DNA of 64,000 bases from Thermohalobaculum sp963721105 (GCA_963721105.1 CAVRHY010000013.1:59591-123590), one strand, 5' to 3'; positions 17,106 to 25,885 are shown, numbered from the stretch's first letter. The notes: generated from the letters alone by a model not told the origin. A program made the numbers and translations.

Positions 17106-18080
17106 TCACTCGGCGCGCTGGTCGCGCGGCGCGGCGGCCCGGGCGAGGCGGTCGTTGATGGCGCGGCCGAGGCCGGTCCGGGGCACCGGGGCGACGGCGA
17201 CCGCCTGGCCGGGTGCCGCGCGCGCGTCGAGCGCGCGGAGGTGGGCGAAGAGGTTGGCGGCGGCCTCGTGCAGGTCGCCGGTGGGCGACAGGTTGAGGCC
17301 CGCGCCCGATCCCGCTCCCGCATCGGGGCCGAAGCCGAGCCAGAGCTCGCCCGGGCGCGGGGCGGCGGCGTCGAGGCGGAGGCGCGCGGCCGGGGCGTAG
17401 TGGCTGGCGAGCTGGCCGGGCGCGGTGATGCCGGCGCCGGCGGCGGCGAGCGGCCGGCCGAGGGCGGCCTCGATGGTCTCGGCGGGCAGGCCGCCGGGGC
17501 GGAGGAGCGCCGGAGCGTCCGGGGCGAGGCCGATGATGGTCGATTCGATGCCGACCGGGCAGGCGCCGCCGTCGAGCACGGCGGCGATGCGGCCGTCGAG
17601 GCCGTCGAGCACGTGGCCGGCGGTGGTCGGGCTGACCGTGCCGGAGGGATTGGCGGACGGGCCGGCGACCGGGCCGCCGAAGGCGCGGAGGAGCGCCAGC
17701 GCCAGCTTGTGCTCGGGCACGCGGACGGCGAGCGTCGGCAGGCCGGCGGTGACGAGGTCGGCGATGCCGGCCCCGGCCCGTATCGGCGCGACCAGCGTCA
17801 GGGGGCCGGGCCAGAAGGCGGCGGCGAGCCGGCGGCCGGCCTCGGGCAGGTCGATCAGGGCGGCAGCGGCCTCGGCCGAGGCGACGTGGACGATCAGCGG
17901 GTTGAAGCGCGGGCGGCCCTTGGCCTCGAAGATCGCGGCGACGGCCCGGCCGTTCCGCGCGTCGGCGCCGAGGCCGTAGACGGTCTCGGTCGGGAAGGCG
18001 ACGAGCCCGCCCCCGGCCAGCAGGGCCGCGGCGCGGGCGATGCCCGGGGCGTCGGGGGCCAGTCTTTCGGTCTCGCTCAT
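17106..18080 (-). CDS. L-threonylcarbamoyladenylate synthase (Sua5/YwlC type)
   Basis: 324-residue enzyme making threonylcarbamoyl-AMP from threonine, bicarbonate and ATP for the t6A modification of tRNAs that read ANN codons. The YrdC fold signature is clear: VAFPTETVYGLGADA, KGRPRFNPLIVHV, VAGPSANPSGTVSPTTAGHV and GIESTIIGL. The extra C-terminal domain (SHYAPAARLRL onward) marks the long Sua5 form rather than the short TsaC form. ATG 18080 is preferred over the in-frame GTG at 18083; GGAG lies just upstream. It is divergent from the acyl-CoA dehydrogenase gene. Confidence 0.93.
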   Translation of the reverse strand: MSETERLAPDAPGIARAAALLAGGGLVAFPTETVYGLGADARNGRAVAAIFEAKGRPRFNPLIVHVASAEAAAALIDLPEAGRRLAAAFWPGPLTLVAPIRAGAGIADLVTAGLPTLAVRVPEHKLALALLRAFGGPVAGPSANPSGTVSPTTAGHVLDGLDGRIAAVLDGGACPVGIESTIIGLAPDAPALLRPGGLPAETIEAALGRPLAAAGAGITAPGQLASHYAPAARLRLDAAAPRPGELWLGFGPDAGAGSGAGLNLSPTGDLHEAAANLFAHLRALDARAAPGQAVAVAPVPRTGLGRAINDRLARAAAPRDQRAE

Positions 18081-18175
18081 CACGCTCCGGATGCTGCGCG
18101 GTTGCGCGCTTTGCCGCGCCGCCGTCGTGCATTACGGTCGCCCCGTCCGGCTGCGCAAGCCGAAGGAGTGACCCC

Positions 18176-19897
18176 ATGACCTATCGCGTGCCCATCGACG
18201 AGATCGTCTTCTGCGCCGAGAAGGTCGTCGGGCAGGGCCGGCTGGCCGACACCGAGCGTTTCGCCGAGGCCACCGACGAGACCCGTGCCGCCATCCTGGA
18301 GGAGGCGGCGAAGATGGCCGAGGGCGCGCTGGCGCCGGTCAACCGCGACGGCGACCTGCACCCGGCGCGGCTGGAGAACGGCGTCGTGCGCTGCTCGCCC
18401 GGTTTTTCCGAGGCCTACCGCGCGATCGCCGAGGGCGGCTGGGTCGGGATCTCGGCGCCGGCCGATTATGGCGGCATGGGGCTGCCGGTCAGCTTTGCGA
18501 CGTATCTCAACGAGATGATGGCCTCGGCCTGCCTGTCGCTGAGCCTGAACCCGCTGATGACGCAGGGCCAGATCGAGGCGCTGGAGCACCATGCCTCGGA
18601 CGAGATCAAGGCGCTCTACCTGCCGAAGCTGATCTCGGGCGAGTGGAACGGCACGATGAACCTGACCGAGCCGCAGGCCGGCAGCGATGTCGGCGCCCTG
18701 TCGACCAAGGCCGAGCCGGCGGGGGACGGGACCTACCGGATCACCGGGCAGAAGATCTACATCTCGTGGGGCGACCACGATCTCAACCGCAACATCTGCC
18801 ACCTGGTGCTGGCGCGGCTGCCGGATGGCGTGCCGGGGACCAAGGGGATCAGCCTGTTCCTGGTGCCGAAGTTCCTGCCGGACGAGAACGGCGAGCCGGG
18901 GGTGGCGAACCGGTTGCGGCCGATCGGGCTGGAGCACAAGCTGGGGCTGCACGGCTCGCCCACCGCCGTGATGGAGTATGACGGCGCAACGGGCTGGCTG
19001 ATCGGCGAGCCGCATGGCGGCATGGCGGCGATGTTCACGATGATGAACAATGCCCGCCTCGGCGTCGGCGTCGAGGGGCTGGGCGTGGCGGAAGCGGCGA
19101 CGCAGAAGGCGGTCGCCTTCGCGCTGGAGCGGCGGCAGGGGCGGACGCCGGACGGCTCGGGAACGATCTCCGGGCACGCCGACGTGCGCCGGATGCTGAT
19201 GACCATGCAGGCGCTGACGCGGGTGGCGCGCGCCATCTGCTATGACTGCGCGCTGTCGGCCGACATGGCGCGCGCCGACGACCCGGAGGGGCACTGGGCG
19301 GCGCGCGGGGCCTTCCTGACGCCGATCGCCAAGGCCTTCTGCACGGATACAGGCATCGAGGTTGCGGGGCTCGGCATCCAGGTGCATGGCGGCATGGGCT
19401 TCATCGAGGAGACGGGGGCCGCGCAGTACCTGCGCGACGTGCGCGTCACGGCGATCTACGAGGGCACGAACGGCATTCAGGCGATGGACCTGGTCGGGCG
19501 GAAGCTCGCCGATGGCGGCGCCGCGGCGCTGCGCCTGATCGGGGAGATGGAGGAGACGGCGCGCCGGCTGGGCGACGCCGGGGACGCGCCGGGCGCGCTG
19601 GCGCCGGCGGTCGACGCGGCGGCGGGGCATGTCCGGGCGGCGACCGAGTGGATGCTGGCGGCGGGCGACATGAACGACCGGTTTGCCGGGGCGACGCCGT
19701 ACCTGCGGCTCTGGGGGCATGCGCTGGGCGCGCATTACCTGGGCCGCGCGGCGCTGGCCGAGCCGCAGGGGCCGCGGCTGGCGCTGGCGCGCTTCCACGC
19801 CTTCCAGATCGCGCCGCAGGCCGCGGCGCTGGCGGCGGCCGCGACGCAGGGCGCGGCGCCGCTCTACGCGGTGCCGGCCGGGATGACGGGCGCGTGA
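18176..19897 (+). CDS. acyl-CoA dehydrogenase (DmdC-like long form)
   Basis: 573-residue FAD enzyme introducing an alpha,beta double bond into an acyl-CoA. The order is a helical N-terminal extension, then the N-terminal, middle (MNLTEPQAGSDVG) and C-terminal domains. The catalytic-base region is YEGTNGIQAMDLVGRKL, followed by the extra C-terminal helical domain seen in DmdC, the 3-methylmercaptopropionyl-CoA dehydrogenase of sulfur metabolism. No dmdB or dmdD lies nearby, so the substrate could equally be another acyl-CoA. A methanethiol oxidase gene elsewhere in the window makes a sulfur link worth noting. It has good spacing and AAGGAG before ATG 18176. Confidence 0.9.
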   Translation: MTYRVPIDEIVFCAEKVVGQGRLADTERFAEATDETRAAILEEAAKMAEGALAPVNRDGDLHPARLENGVVRCSPGFSEAYRAIAEGGWVGISAPADYGGMGLPVSFATYLNEMMASACLSLSLNPLMTQGQIEALEHHASDEIKALYLPKLISGEWNGTMNLTEPQAGSDVGALSTKAEPAGDGTYRITGQKIYISWGDHDLNRNICHLVLARLPDGVPGTKGISLFLVPKFLPDENGEPGVANRLRPIGLEHKLGLHGSPTAVMEYDGATGWLIGEPHGGMAAMFTMMNNARLGVGVEGLGVAEAATQKAVAFALERRQGRTPDGSGTISGHADVRRMLMTMQALTRVARAICYDCALSADMARADDPEGHWAARGAFLTPIAKAFCTDTGIEVAGLGIQVHGGMGFIEETGAAQYLRDVRVTAIYEGTNGIQAMDLVGRKLADGGAAALRLIGEMEETARRLGDAGDAPGALAPAVDAAAGHVRAATEWMLAAGDMNDRFAGATPYLRLWGHALGAHYLGRAALAEPQGPRLALARFHAFQIAPQAAALAAAATQGAAPLYAVPAGMTGA

Positions 19898-20108
19898 GGG
19901 TGCGTGTGCAGCGTGCGGTCGGCGGGTCGAGCGCTTTCCGCCCGGTCGGAATGGCGGTCGCCGGCGTCGTTGCCAGGCGAAATGGAGCTGGCGGCGCCGC
20001 CTCATCGCTCGCCGCCGAAGGGAGCGCATCGCGCTTGCCGGCCGCCGGAGTCCCTTGCGTCGAACGGGGGCGCGTGGTGCGCCCGGCGCCAGCCCCGAGG
20101 AGCCTGTG

Positions 20109-21176
20109 ATGGCCGGCATGGAACGGGCGCTGCGCTTCCCCTGGGAAGCCCCGCCCGGGCCGGGCGAGGCGATCGAGGTCGCGCCGGGCATCCTGTGGGT
20201 GCGGCTGCCGCTGCCGATGAAGCTGGACCACGTCAATGTCTACGCGCTGGACGAGGGCGACCACTGGACGCTGATCGACACCGGCATGGACCTGGTCTCG
20301 AGCCGCGCCGCCTGGGACGCGCTGCTGTCGGGGCCGCTGGCCGCCAAGCCGGTCGGGCGGGTCGTGCTGACGCACCATCACCCCGACCATGTCGGGCTGC
20401 TGGGCTGGTTCGCCGCCAAGGGGGCCGAGGTCTGGGCGACGCGGCTGGGCTGGACGCTGGCGCGGATGCTGCAGCTCGACCACCAGGAGGTGCCGCCGGC
20501 CGAGCAGGTGGCGTTCCGGCGGCGGGCCGGGATGCCGGCCGATCTGCTGGAGACGTTCGCGAAGGAACGGCCGTTCAACTTCTCGCAGTGCACGGCGCCG
20601 ATCCCGCTGGGCTACCGGGTGATCTTCGAGGGCGACGTGCTGCGGCTGGGCGGGCGCGACTGGCGCGTGCATTTCGGGCACGGGCACGCCCCGGACCACG
20701 CGACGCTGTGGTCGGATGACGAGACGGGCGGCACGCCGGGCGGGCTGGTGCTGGCCGGCGACCAGATCATTCCCGGCATCTCGTCGAACATCGGCGTCTA
20801 TCCCTCGGAGCCCGAGGCCGACCCGCTGGCCGAGTGGCTGGAGAGCTGCGCCCGGCTGCGCACCGTCGCCGCGGGGACCGACCCGCTGATCCTGCCAGGG
20901 CACAAGCTGCCGTTCCGGGGCGTCGATTTCCGGCTGGTGCAGCTGATCGAGAACCACGAGAGCGCGCTGGCCCGCATCTTCGCGGCGCTGCGCGACGGGC
21001 CGCGCCCGGCGGCCGGTCTGTTCGCGCCGATCTTCAAGCGCGAGATCGGCGGCAGCCAGTACGGGCTGGCGCTGGCCGAGGCGGTGGCCCACATGAACTA
21101 CCTTCACCACGCGGGCCGCGTGACAAGGACGCTGCGCGACGGGGCGTGGCAATACTCGGTCGCGGAGGGCGCATGA
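20109..21176 (+). CDS. metallo-beta-lactamase-fold hydrolase
   Basis: 355-residue zinc hydrolase of the glyoxalase II-like branch. The metal motif THHHPDHVGLLGW is followed by HFGHGHAPDH, an Asp in LAGDQIIPG and a late His in ILPGHKLPF, which together make a complete two-metal site. A C-terminal extension of about 90 residues (winged-helix-like) is typical of the group with LACTB2-like proteins. Start ATG 20109 has AGGAG upstream; the 211 bases after the dehydrogenase gene hold no other gene. The stop overlaps the next start (ATGA). Substrate unknown, possibly a thioester or phosphodiester. Confidence 0.88.
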   Translation: MAGMERALRFPWEAPPGPGEAIEVAPGILWVRLPLPMKLDHVNVYALDEGDHWTLIDTGMDLVSSRAAWDALLSGPLAAKPVGRVVLTHHHPDHVGLLGWFAAKGAEVWATRLGWTLARMLQLDHQEVPPAEQVAFRRRAGMPADLLETFAKERPFNFSQCTAPIPLGYRVIFEGDVLRLGGRDWRVHFGHGHAPDHATLWSDDETGGTPGGLVLAGDQIIPGISSNIGVYPSEPEADPLAEWLESCARLRTVAAGTDPLILPGHKLPFRGVDFRLVQLIENHESALARIFAALRDGPRPAAGLFAPIFKREIGGSQYGLALAEAVAHMNYLHHAGRVTRTLRDGAWQYSVAEGA

Positions 21177-21682
21177 GCGGGAGCGGGACAGGCGGCGGGC
21201 AGGCGATCGGCGGGCGGCTGCTGAGCGAGCCAGTCATGCCCGATGCAGGCGTTGTGCGCACCGACTGCCCCGAGGGCGACTGCGCCGAGCGCCAGCCGCT
21301 GCCGCCCGCGGTCACGCGCAAGACGCGCGACCGCAAGACGCCGGCGGAATGGGCCTATGAGCGCCTGATCCTCTATGTCCAGAAGTTCGAAGAGCAGCTC
21401 GACGCCGACCACGAGGTCGGCATGGGCTTTGCCGGCTCGGATGCCGGCATGGTGCACATCAAGGGCATGGGCTTTTTCGCGCCCGACATGATCACGTTCT
21501 ACGGAGTCGACCAGAGCGGCCAGCGCACGCAGCTGATCCAGCACGTCAGCCAGATGAACGTCATGCTGAAGGCAGCGCCGAAGCAGCACGAGACGGCCGA
21601 CCGCATCGGTTTCCACCTGCGCGCCGGGCTGGATAGCGCCGCGGAGGAGGGCTCCGGGGAGGACGAGACGGCGCAGGCCTGA
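21173..21682 (+). CDS. DUF6173 family protein
   Basis: 169-residue conserved protein of unknown function found in alphaproteobacteria. The recognisable core is AEWAYERLILYVQKFEEQLD followed by a small beta-rich part containing ITFYGVDQSGQRTQLIQHVSQMNVML. The N-terminal 50 residues are variable with a Cys pair (DCPEGDC). It is cytosolic by appearance. Its start overlaps the stop of the metallo-beta-lactamase-fold gene, so the pair forms an operon. A hairpin 67 bases after the stop probably ends transcription. Confidence 0.8.
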   Translation: MSGSGTGGGQAIGGRLLSEPVMPDAGVVRTDCPEGDCAERQPLPPAVTRKTRDRKTPAEWAYERLILYVQKFEEQLDADHEVGMGFAGSDAGMVHIKGMGFFAPDMITFYGVDQSGQRTQLIQHVSQMNVMLKAAPKQHETADRIGFHLRAGLDSAAEEGSGEDETAQA

Positions 21683-21748
21683 CGGGCAGATCGCCGGGCG
21701 CGGCGCGGGAGCCTGTCGCCGCGCGCATGGCGCCGGCCGCACGGCGTT

Positions 21749-21771
21749 ACCGGGGGGCGCGGCCCCCCGGT
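21749..21771 (+). terminator. hairpin terminator after the DUF6173 gene
   Basis: A perfect 10-base-pair stem (ACCGGGGGGC/GCCCCCCGGT) with a GCG loop, followed by TGTGTG. It lacks a full T-run but sits where the operon should end. Confidence 0.55.
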
Positions 21772-21935
21772 TGTGTGCCGGCCGGCCCGAGCGGATTTGC
21801 CGTGTCGGTCGGCGTGCCCTACATTGCCGGCGGTTGAGTTGGCAGGAAGGGCGCGTCCGGCGCTCCGCCGGCCCTCGATGGCGCCGGCGCGGCGTGCGCG
21901 CCATGGCCGTCGCCATGTGTCGGGAGGGAGTGCCC

Positions 21936-22742
21936 GTGTTCGTCCACGCGAAAAGCGCCAGGGATGGCCATGCCGCCGACTATGACGCGGACGCGGCGCT
22001 GTTGCGGCTGACGCGGAGCGCCGGGGAGGGCTCCGTCGTCATCGGCCAGCTCGGCCAGTCGCTGGACGGGCGGATCGCAACGCCGACCGGCGCCTCGAAA
22101 TACATCAACGGCGACGAGGCGTTGCGTCACCTGCACCGGCTGCGCGCCGCGGTCGATGCCGTCGTCATCGGCGTCGGCACGGCGCTGGCCGACGATCCGC
22201 GGCTGACGACGCGGCACGTCGCCGGGCCGAACCCGGCGCGCGTCGTCATCGACCCGAGCGGGCGGATGCCGGCCGATCGGGCGCTGCTGCGCGATGCCGC
22301 GGCGCCGGTGATCTGCGTGACGCGGCAGGGAATTGCTACCGCGCGCGGCACCCAGGGGCTGGCGCTGGACTGCGATGGCGACGGGCTGATCGCGCCGGCC
22401 GCGATCGTCGCGGCCCTTGCGGCGCGCGGCCTGAGGCGGCTGCTGGTCGAGGGCGGCGCCGAGACGCTGGCCCGCTTCCTGGACGCAGGAGCCGTCGACG
22501 AGCTGCACCTGATGGTGGCGCCGATCGTGCTGGGCTCGGGCAAGACCGGGCTGAACCTGGCGCCGATCGCGAGCCTCGACCAGGCCATGCGGCCGCTGGT
22601 CCGGACCATGCATTTCCGCGACGGCGACCTCCTGTGCATCTGCGACCTCGATCGCCGCCCCGCGGTCGCCGTCGCCAGCGCCGCCGCCGCGGAGGGGGCC
22701 GCAGACGGGGCTTCGGAGGGGACATGCCGCGCTATCCGCTGA
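21936..22742 (+). CDS. RibD C-terminal-type (pyrimidine/pterin) reductase
   Basis: 268-residue stand-alone reductase with the fold of the RibD C-terminal domain, an NADPH-dependent enzyme acting on ribosylaminopyrimidine-type compounds. Visible motifs are GQLGQSLDGRIATPTGASKYINGDEALRHLH, VIGVGTALADDPRLTTR and LLVEGGAETLARFL. There is no deaminase domain, so it is not full RibD. GTG 21936 is chosen for its strong GGGAGGGAG; upstream in-frame ATGs give a basic, non-family N-terminus. The 3' end overlaps the cytochrome b561 gene by 19 bases. With the PTPS-like and methyltransferase genes nearby it probably belongs to a pterin-type pathway (inference). Confidence 0.85.
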   Translation: MFVHAKSARDGHAADYDADAALLRLTRSAGEGSVVIGQLGQSLDGRIATPTGASKYINGDEALRHLHRLRAAVDAVVIGVGTALADDPRLTTRHVAGPNPARVVIDPSGRMPADRALLRDAAAPVICVTRQGIATARGTQGLALDCDGDGLIAPAAIVAALAARGLRRLLVEGGAETLARFLDAGAVDELHLMVAPIVLGSGKTGLNLAPIASLDQAMRPLVRTMHFRDGDLLCICDLDRRPAVAVASAAAAEGAADGASEGTCRAIR

Positions 22743-23269
22743 TCCACCGGCTGCTGCACTGGGTGGTGGCCGTGATCGTCGCCTTCATGCTGGCGGTCGG
22801 CTTCACCTTCCTGTTCCTGACCTTCGATGGCGTGCTGGCGACCTTCGGGCAGGAGACGACGAACCTTCTCTACAAGTACCACAAGAGCTTTGGCGTCGTG
22901 ATCCTGGGGCTGATGGTGCTGCGGCTGGCCATGCGGACGGCGGGCGGCAAGCCGCCCTACCGGCCGCCGCTGGACGCCATGGAGCGCCGGCTGAGCGCGG
23001 CGGTGCATGGCGGGCTCTATGCCGCTCTGATCGTCCAGCCGCTGCTCGGCTGGGCGGCGACGGCGGCGGGGGGCTACCCGATCGAGTTCTTCGGTGCCGT
23101 GCTGCCCGGCTTCCTGTCCAAGGACCCGGCCCTGAGCACGAGCCTCTATGCCGCGCACGCGGTCGTGGGCTGGGTCATCCTGGTGCTGGTCGGGCTGCAC
23201 GTCGCCGGCGCGCTGCGGCACTGGCTGCTGATACGCGACGGAGTGATGAGCCGGATGAGCCTGCCCTGA
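22724..23269 (+). CDS. cytochrome b561 family protein
   Basis: 181-residue integral membrane diheme cytochrome with four helices (about 13-35, 50-65, 85-105, 135-160). Candidate heme ligands are the His residues in PLIHRLLHW, KYHKSFGVV, AAVHGGLY and YAAHAVVGWVIL/GLHVAGALRHW. Such proteins pass electrons between quinol or another donor and periplasmic partners. Start ATG 22724 with GGAGGGGAC, inside the end of the RibD-type gene, so the two are co-transcribed; a redox link with that reductase is possible but unproven. Confidence 0.88.
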   Translation: MPRYPLIHRLLHWVVAVIVAFMLAVGFTFLFLTFDGVLATFGQETTNLLYKYHKSFGVVILGLMVLRLAMRTAGGKPPYRPPLDAMERRLSAAVHGGLYAALIVQPLLGWAATAAGGYPIEFFGAVLPGFLSKDPALSTSLYAAHAVVGWVILVLVGLHVAGALRHWLLIRDGVMSRMSLP

Positions 23270-23369
23270 TGGAGGCCGGCTGCCGGTCCGAATGGGGAGG
23301 GGCGTTGCGCGGGGGTTCGAGTGGCGGGCGGCATCCCGGGCCGGCGCGCCCGCGCCATCATTGCACGTC

Positions 23370-24155
23370 TCAGGACCGGGGCGGCGGCAGGGCCAGCAGG
23401 TCGACATGGCCGATCGTCACCGCCGTCGCCCTGGCGCGCGCGCGCTGCCATGCGGCGGCGTGATTCCCGAGCGCGGGCGCGACGGCCTGGGCGGTGCCCT
23501 GCGCCAGCGCGGCGATGAGCGCCGCATCGGCCGGGGCGCCCAGGCGCCAGTCGCTCGCGGCTGTCGCCACGTCGTAGCCCTCGGCGCGGAGCGCGCCGGC
23601 CAGATGCGGCGCGGCGTCGGGGCCGAGCGCCGGACCGAGGCCCTTGTCGCGGCGCTGGTCGGCCTGGAACGCGGCCAGAACGGGAATGTCGAGCGGGTGC
23701 GGCGGCGACCAGCTCTCGCGCCCGTCATAGGTGAGGACGGCGTAGAGCGCCGCGCCGGCCGCCGCCGCGTGGCCGGCCAGCCGGTCGGTCCATTCGGCGC
23801 CGCAGAGGTCGAAGAAGGCCGAGGCGGTGACGAGGTCCGGGGCCGGGTCGAACAGCGTCGACAGGTCGCCGGCGAGGTCGGCGACGACGCGCTCGATGAT
23901 TATTTCGGGGACGCCGGGCGGCGACGCGGCGCGCTCGAGCAGCGTGGCGTCGCTGTCGACCAGCCGCCAGCGCTGGCCGGGGCCGAGCAACGTCGCCGTC
24001 GCGGCGGCCATCGCGCCGGTGCCGGCGCCGAGGTCGAGAATGCGCAGCCCGGCGCGGCCGGCGAAGTGGCGCGACAGTCGCGCCGCCAGCCCGGCGTCGC
24101 GGGCGCGCCGGTCGGCGTCGGCGCGGAGCGCCAGCCAGTCGGCGGAGAAGCTCAA
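23370..24155 (-). CDS. class I SAM-dependent methyltransferase
   Basis: 261 residues. The SAM-binding loop is LRILDLGAGTGAMAAA (residues about 37-52), followed by the acidic ribose ligand in RLVDSDATLLERA and a motif near DLVTASAFFDLC. No ATG is well placed. The TTG at 24155 overlaps the TGA of a bridging frame (TTGA), which suggests translation coupled to the upstream glycosyltransferase. The acceptor is unknown. Its position at the end of the PTPS-like/alcohol dehydrogenase/glycosyltransferase set suggests it modifies the same final product. Confidence 0.8.
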   Translation of the reverse strand: MSFSADWLALRADADRRARDAGLAARLSRHFAGRAGLRILDLGAGTGAMAAATATLLGPGQRWRLVDSDATLLERAASPPGVPEIIIERVVADLAGDLSTLFDPAPDLVTASAFFDLCGAEWTDRLAGHAAAAGAALYAVLTYDGRESWSPPHPLDIPVLAAFQADQRRDKGLGPALGPDAAPHLAGALRAEGYDVATAASDWRLGAPADAALIAALAQGTAQAVAPALGNHAAAWQRARARATAVTIGHVDLLALPPPRS

Positions 24156-24340
24156 GCGGGGCAGCCCGGTCCGGCGGGGGACGGGCCGGGCCCGGCGTCA
24201 TGCGCGTGCGCGCCGGGTGACGACGGCCCGCCCCGGACGAGGCGGGCATGGCCCCGGACGAGGCGCCGGGCGTGGCGCCCCGTGTTGTGCCCCGTGCTGC
24301 ACCCCGTGGTGTGCCGGGCGCCGGCGCGCGGAATGCGCAT
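24152..24340 (-). other. 62-codon low-complexity bridging frame between glycosyltransferase and methyltransferase
   Basis: Begins at an ATG overlapping the glycosyltransferase stop (24338-24342) and ends at a TGA overlapping the methyltransferase TTG. The peptide is rich in Gly, Arg, His and Pro and unlike any family I know. The DNA consists of short imperfect repeats (units such as CACGGGG and GCCTCGTCCGGGGC, the latter twice). It looks like repeat expansion that has kept an open frame, perhaps because coupling matters. Confidence 0.4.
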
Positions 24341-25371
24341 CAGCCGGCGGCGTCGCGCAGCACGCCGGCGACGATCGCCGCAGTGCCCGGCCAGCGCATC
24401 AGCGTCTGCGCCGCGGTCCAGCTGCGCTCGGCCAGCGCCCGGCGCTCGTCGGGCTCGATGATCAGCACGGCAAGCGCGGCCGAGAGCTGCTCGGGCGGGA
24501 CGAGGCGCGCCGCGCCGAAGGTCGCCTCCTCGACGGCGGCGGAGCAGAGGCCGAGGACCGGCAGCCCGTGCGAGATCGCCTCGGCCTGGGCCATGCCGAA
24601 GCCCTCGAACTCGGAGGCCAGCGCGAAGAGGTCGGCGCCATGGAAGGCGGCGGCGACCTCGGAGGACGGCAGCGCGCCGCAGAGCTCGACGCGGTCGCCG
24701 ATGCCGAGCTGGGCGATCAGCAGGCGCAGCTCGGCCGCGACGACCGCGTCGCGGGCCGGGCCGATGATGCGCAGCTCCCAGTCGAGCGCCGGGTGATCGG
24801 CCAGCGCCCGCAGCAGCCGGTCGTGGCCCTTGCGCGCCGTCAGCGAGCCGACCGCGACGATGCGGCAGCCCGGGCCGCCCGAGCCCGGCGCGCGCGGCGC
24901 CGGGTCGGTGCCGGGCGGCGCCACCGTCACGCGCCCGGACGGCACGCCGTAGTCGCGGGTCAGGATCGACGCGGTGGCGTGGCTGGTGGTGATGACATGC
25001 CGGGCGCGGGACAGCGCGGCGCGCTCGGTCTCGGCTAGGTGCCTCGCCATGTCGGGGGGCAGGCCGGTCTCGTAGGCGAGCGGGTGGTGGCAGAGCGCGA
25101 CGAGCGGCGCGGCGATGGTCGCCAGCAGCCTTTCGGGCATGGCGCCCAGCGCCATCCCGTCGATCAGCACGGGGCTGTCGGGGGCGAGGCCGGCCAGCGC
25201 CTCCTCGGAGCGGCCGAGCGCGGCGGCGTCGGGGAAGGGAAAGCCGTCCGGCAGCGCCAGCGGCTGGAGCGCGATGCCCTGGCCGGGCATCTCGGCGATC
25301 AGCCGGCGCGCATAGGCATAGCCGCCGGTCGGCGTGTCGAGCGCGCCGGGGATCGCGAAGGCGACCCTCAT
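24340..25371 (-). CDS. glycosyltransferase family 4-like protein
   Basis: 343-residue GT-B-fold glycosyltransferase that moves a sugar from a nucleotide donor. The donor-binding C-terminal half shows IVAVGSLTARKGHDRLLRAL and the EX7E-type stretch ALASEFEGFGMAQAEAISHGLPVLG. The N-terminal half begins MRVAFAIPGALDTPTGGYAYARRLI (ATG 25371), whose GG loop suits the acceptor/donor cleft. In a cluster with PTPS-like and RibD-type genes, a pterin or pterin-like acceptor is a fair guess. Located 55 bases downstream of the PTPS-like gene on the same strand. Confidence 0.85.
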   Translation of the reverse strand: MRVAFAIPGALDTPTGGYAYARRLIAEMPGQGIALQPLALPDGFPFPDAAALGRSEEALAGLAPDSPVLIDGMALGAMPERLLATIAAPLVALCHHPLAYETGLPPDMARHLAETERAALSRARHVITTSHATASILTRDYGVPSGRVTVAPPGTDPAPRAPGSGGPGCRIVAVGSLTARKGHDRLLRALADHPALDWELRIIGPARDAVVAAELRLLIAQLGIGDRVELCGALPSSEVAAAFHGADLFALASEFEGFGMAQAEAISHGLPVLGLCSAAVEEATFGAARLVPPEQLSAALAVLIIEPDERRALAERSWTAAQTLMRWPGTAAIVAGVLRDAAG

Positions 25372-25426
25372 GACGACCCTGGCGTCGGCCGCCCCGGGTG
25401 CGCCGTCGCTCACGGCGTCGGCCGGC

Positions 25427-25840
25427 TCATGCCGGCGTCGCCGTGATGGCGCCCTCGTACCAGGCGCGCGCCAGATGGCTTTCGTTCAGGGTCACGCGAA
25501 TCCGCTCCACATTGTCCGAGCCCGGCCCCAGCTCGCCGCGGGCGGCCGCCCCGGCGATCCGGTCAAAGACCCATTTGCAAAGGAACTCCGTCGTCGTGGT
25601 GTGGTTGCGAAACGCGTCGATCTCGTCGAGGTTGGCGTAGCGCAGTGGCTGGAGCGCCGCGGCCAGCACGTCATGCGCGCGGCCGATGTCGACGACGATG
25701 CCGTCCGCCGACAGCGTCTCGCCCATGAAGCAGACGTCGACCACGTAGGTCGCGCCGTGCAGCCTCTGCGCCGGGCCGAAGACTTCGCCCGGCAGGGAAT
25801 GGGCCAGCATGACGTGGTCGCGGACCTCGACGCCGTACAT
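25427..25840 (-). CDS. 6-pyruvoyltetrahydropterin synthase/QueD-like protein, divergent
   Basis: 137-residue member of the PTPS/QueD family (T-fold), which acts on dihydroneopterin triphosphate. The zinc motif is partly kept: His14 (MLAHSL) and His28 (RLHGATY), but the usual HGH reads HGA, with Ala30 in place of the third ligand, and no Cys occupies the usual catalytic position. The NxTTTEFLCKWVFDRI segment (normally PTxEN) and ESHLARAWYEG near the end match the substrate-binding regions. It may therefore have a changed reaction or bind metal through another residue. It begins 45 bases after the alcohol dehydrogenase ends. Confidence 0.82.
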   Translation of the reverse strand: MYGVEVRDHVMLAHSLPGEVFGPAQRLHGATYVVDVCFMGETLSADGIVVDIGRAHDVLAAALQPLRYANLDEIDAFRNHTTTTEFLCKWVFDRIAGAAARGELGPGSDNVERIRVTLNESHLARAWYEGAITATPA

Positions 25841-25885
25841 CGGCAGCTCCTCTCTCGGGCGCGGGCGGCGGCTGTCGGTGCCGCG

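Noticed and set aside
15340..18177. 945-codon open frame on the minus strand
   Set aside because: It runs out of frame through the FAD oxidase and Sua5 genes and is a poly-Arg/Pro product; the in-frame genes are clearly conserved.
21771..21935. Longer N-terminus of the RibD-type gene from the upstream in-frame starts
   Set aside because: The extra residues are Arg/Cys-rich, the first start lies in the terminator hairpin, and GTG 21936 has a strong ribosome site.
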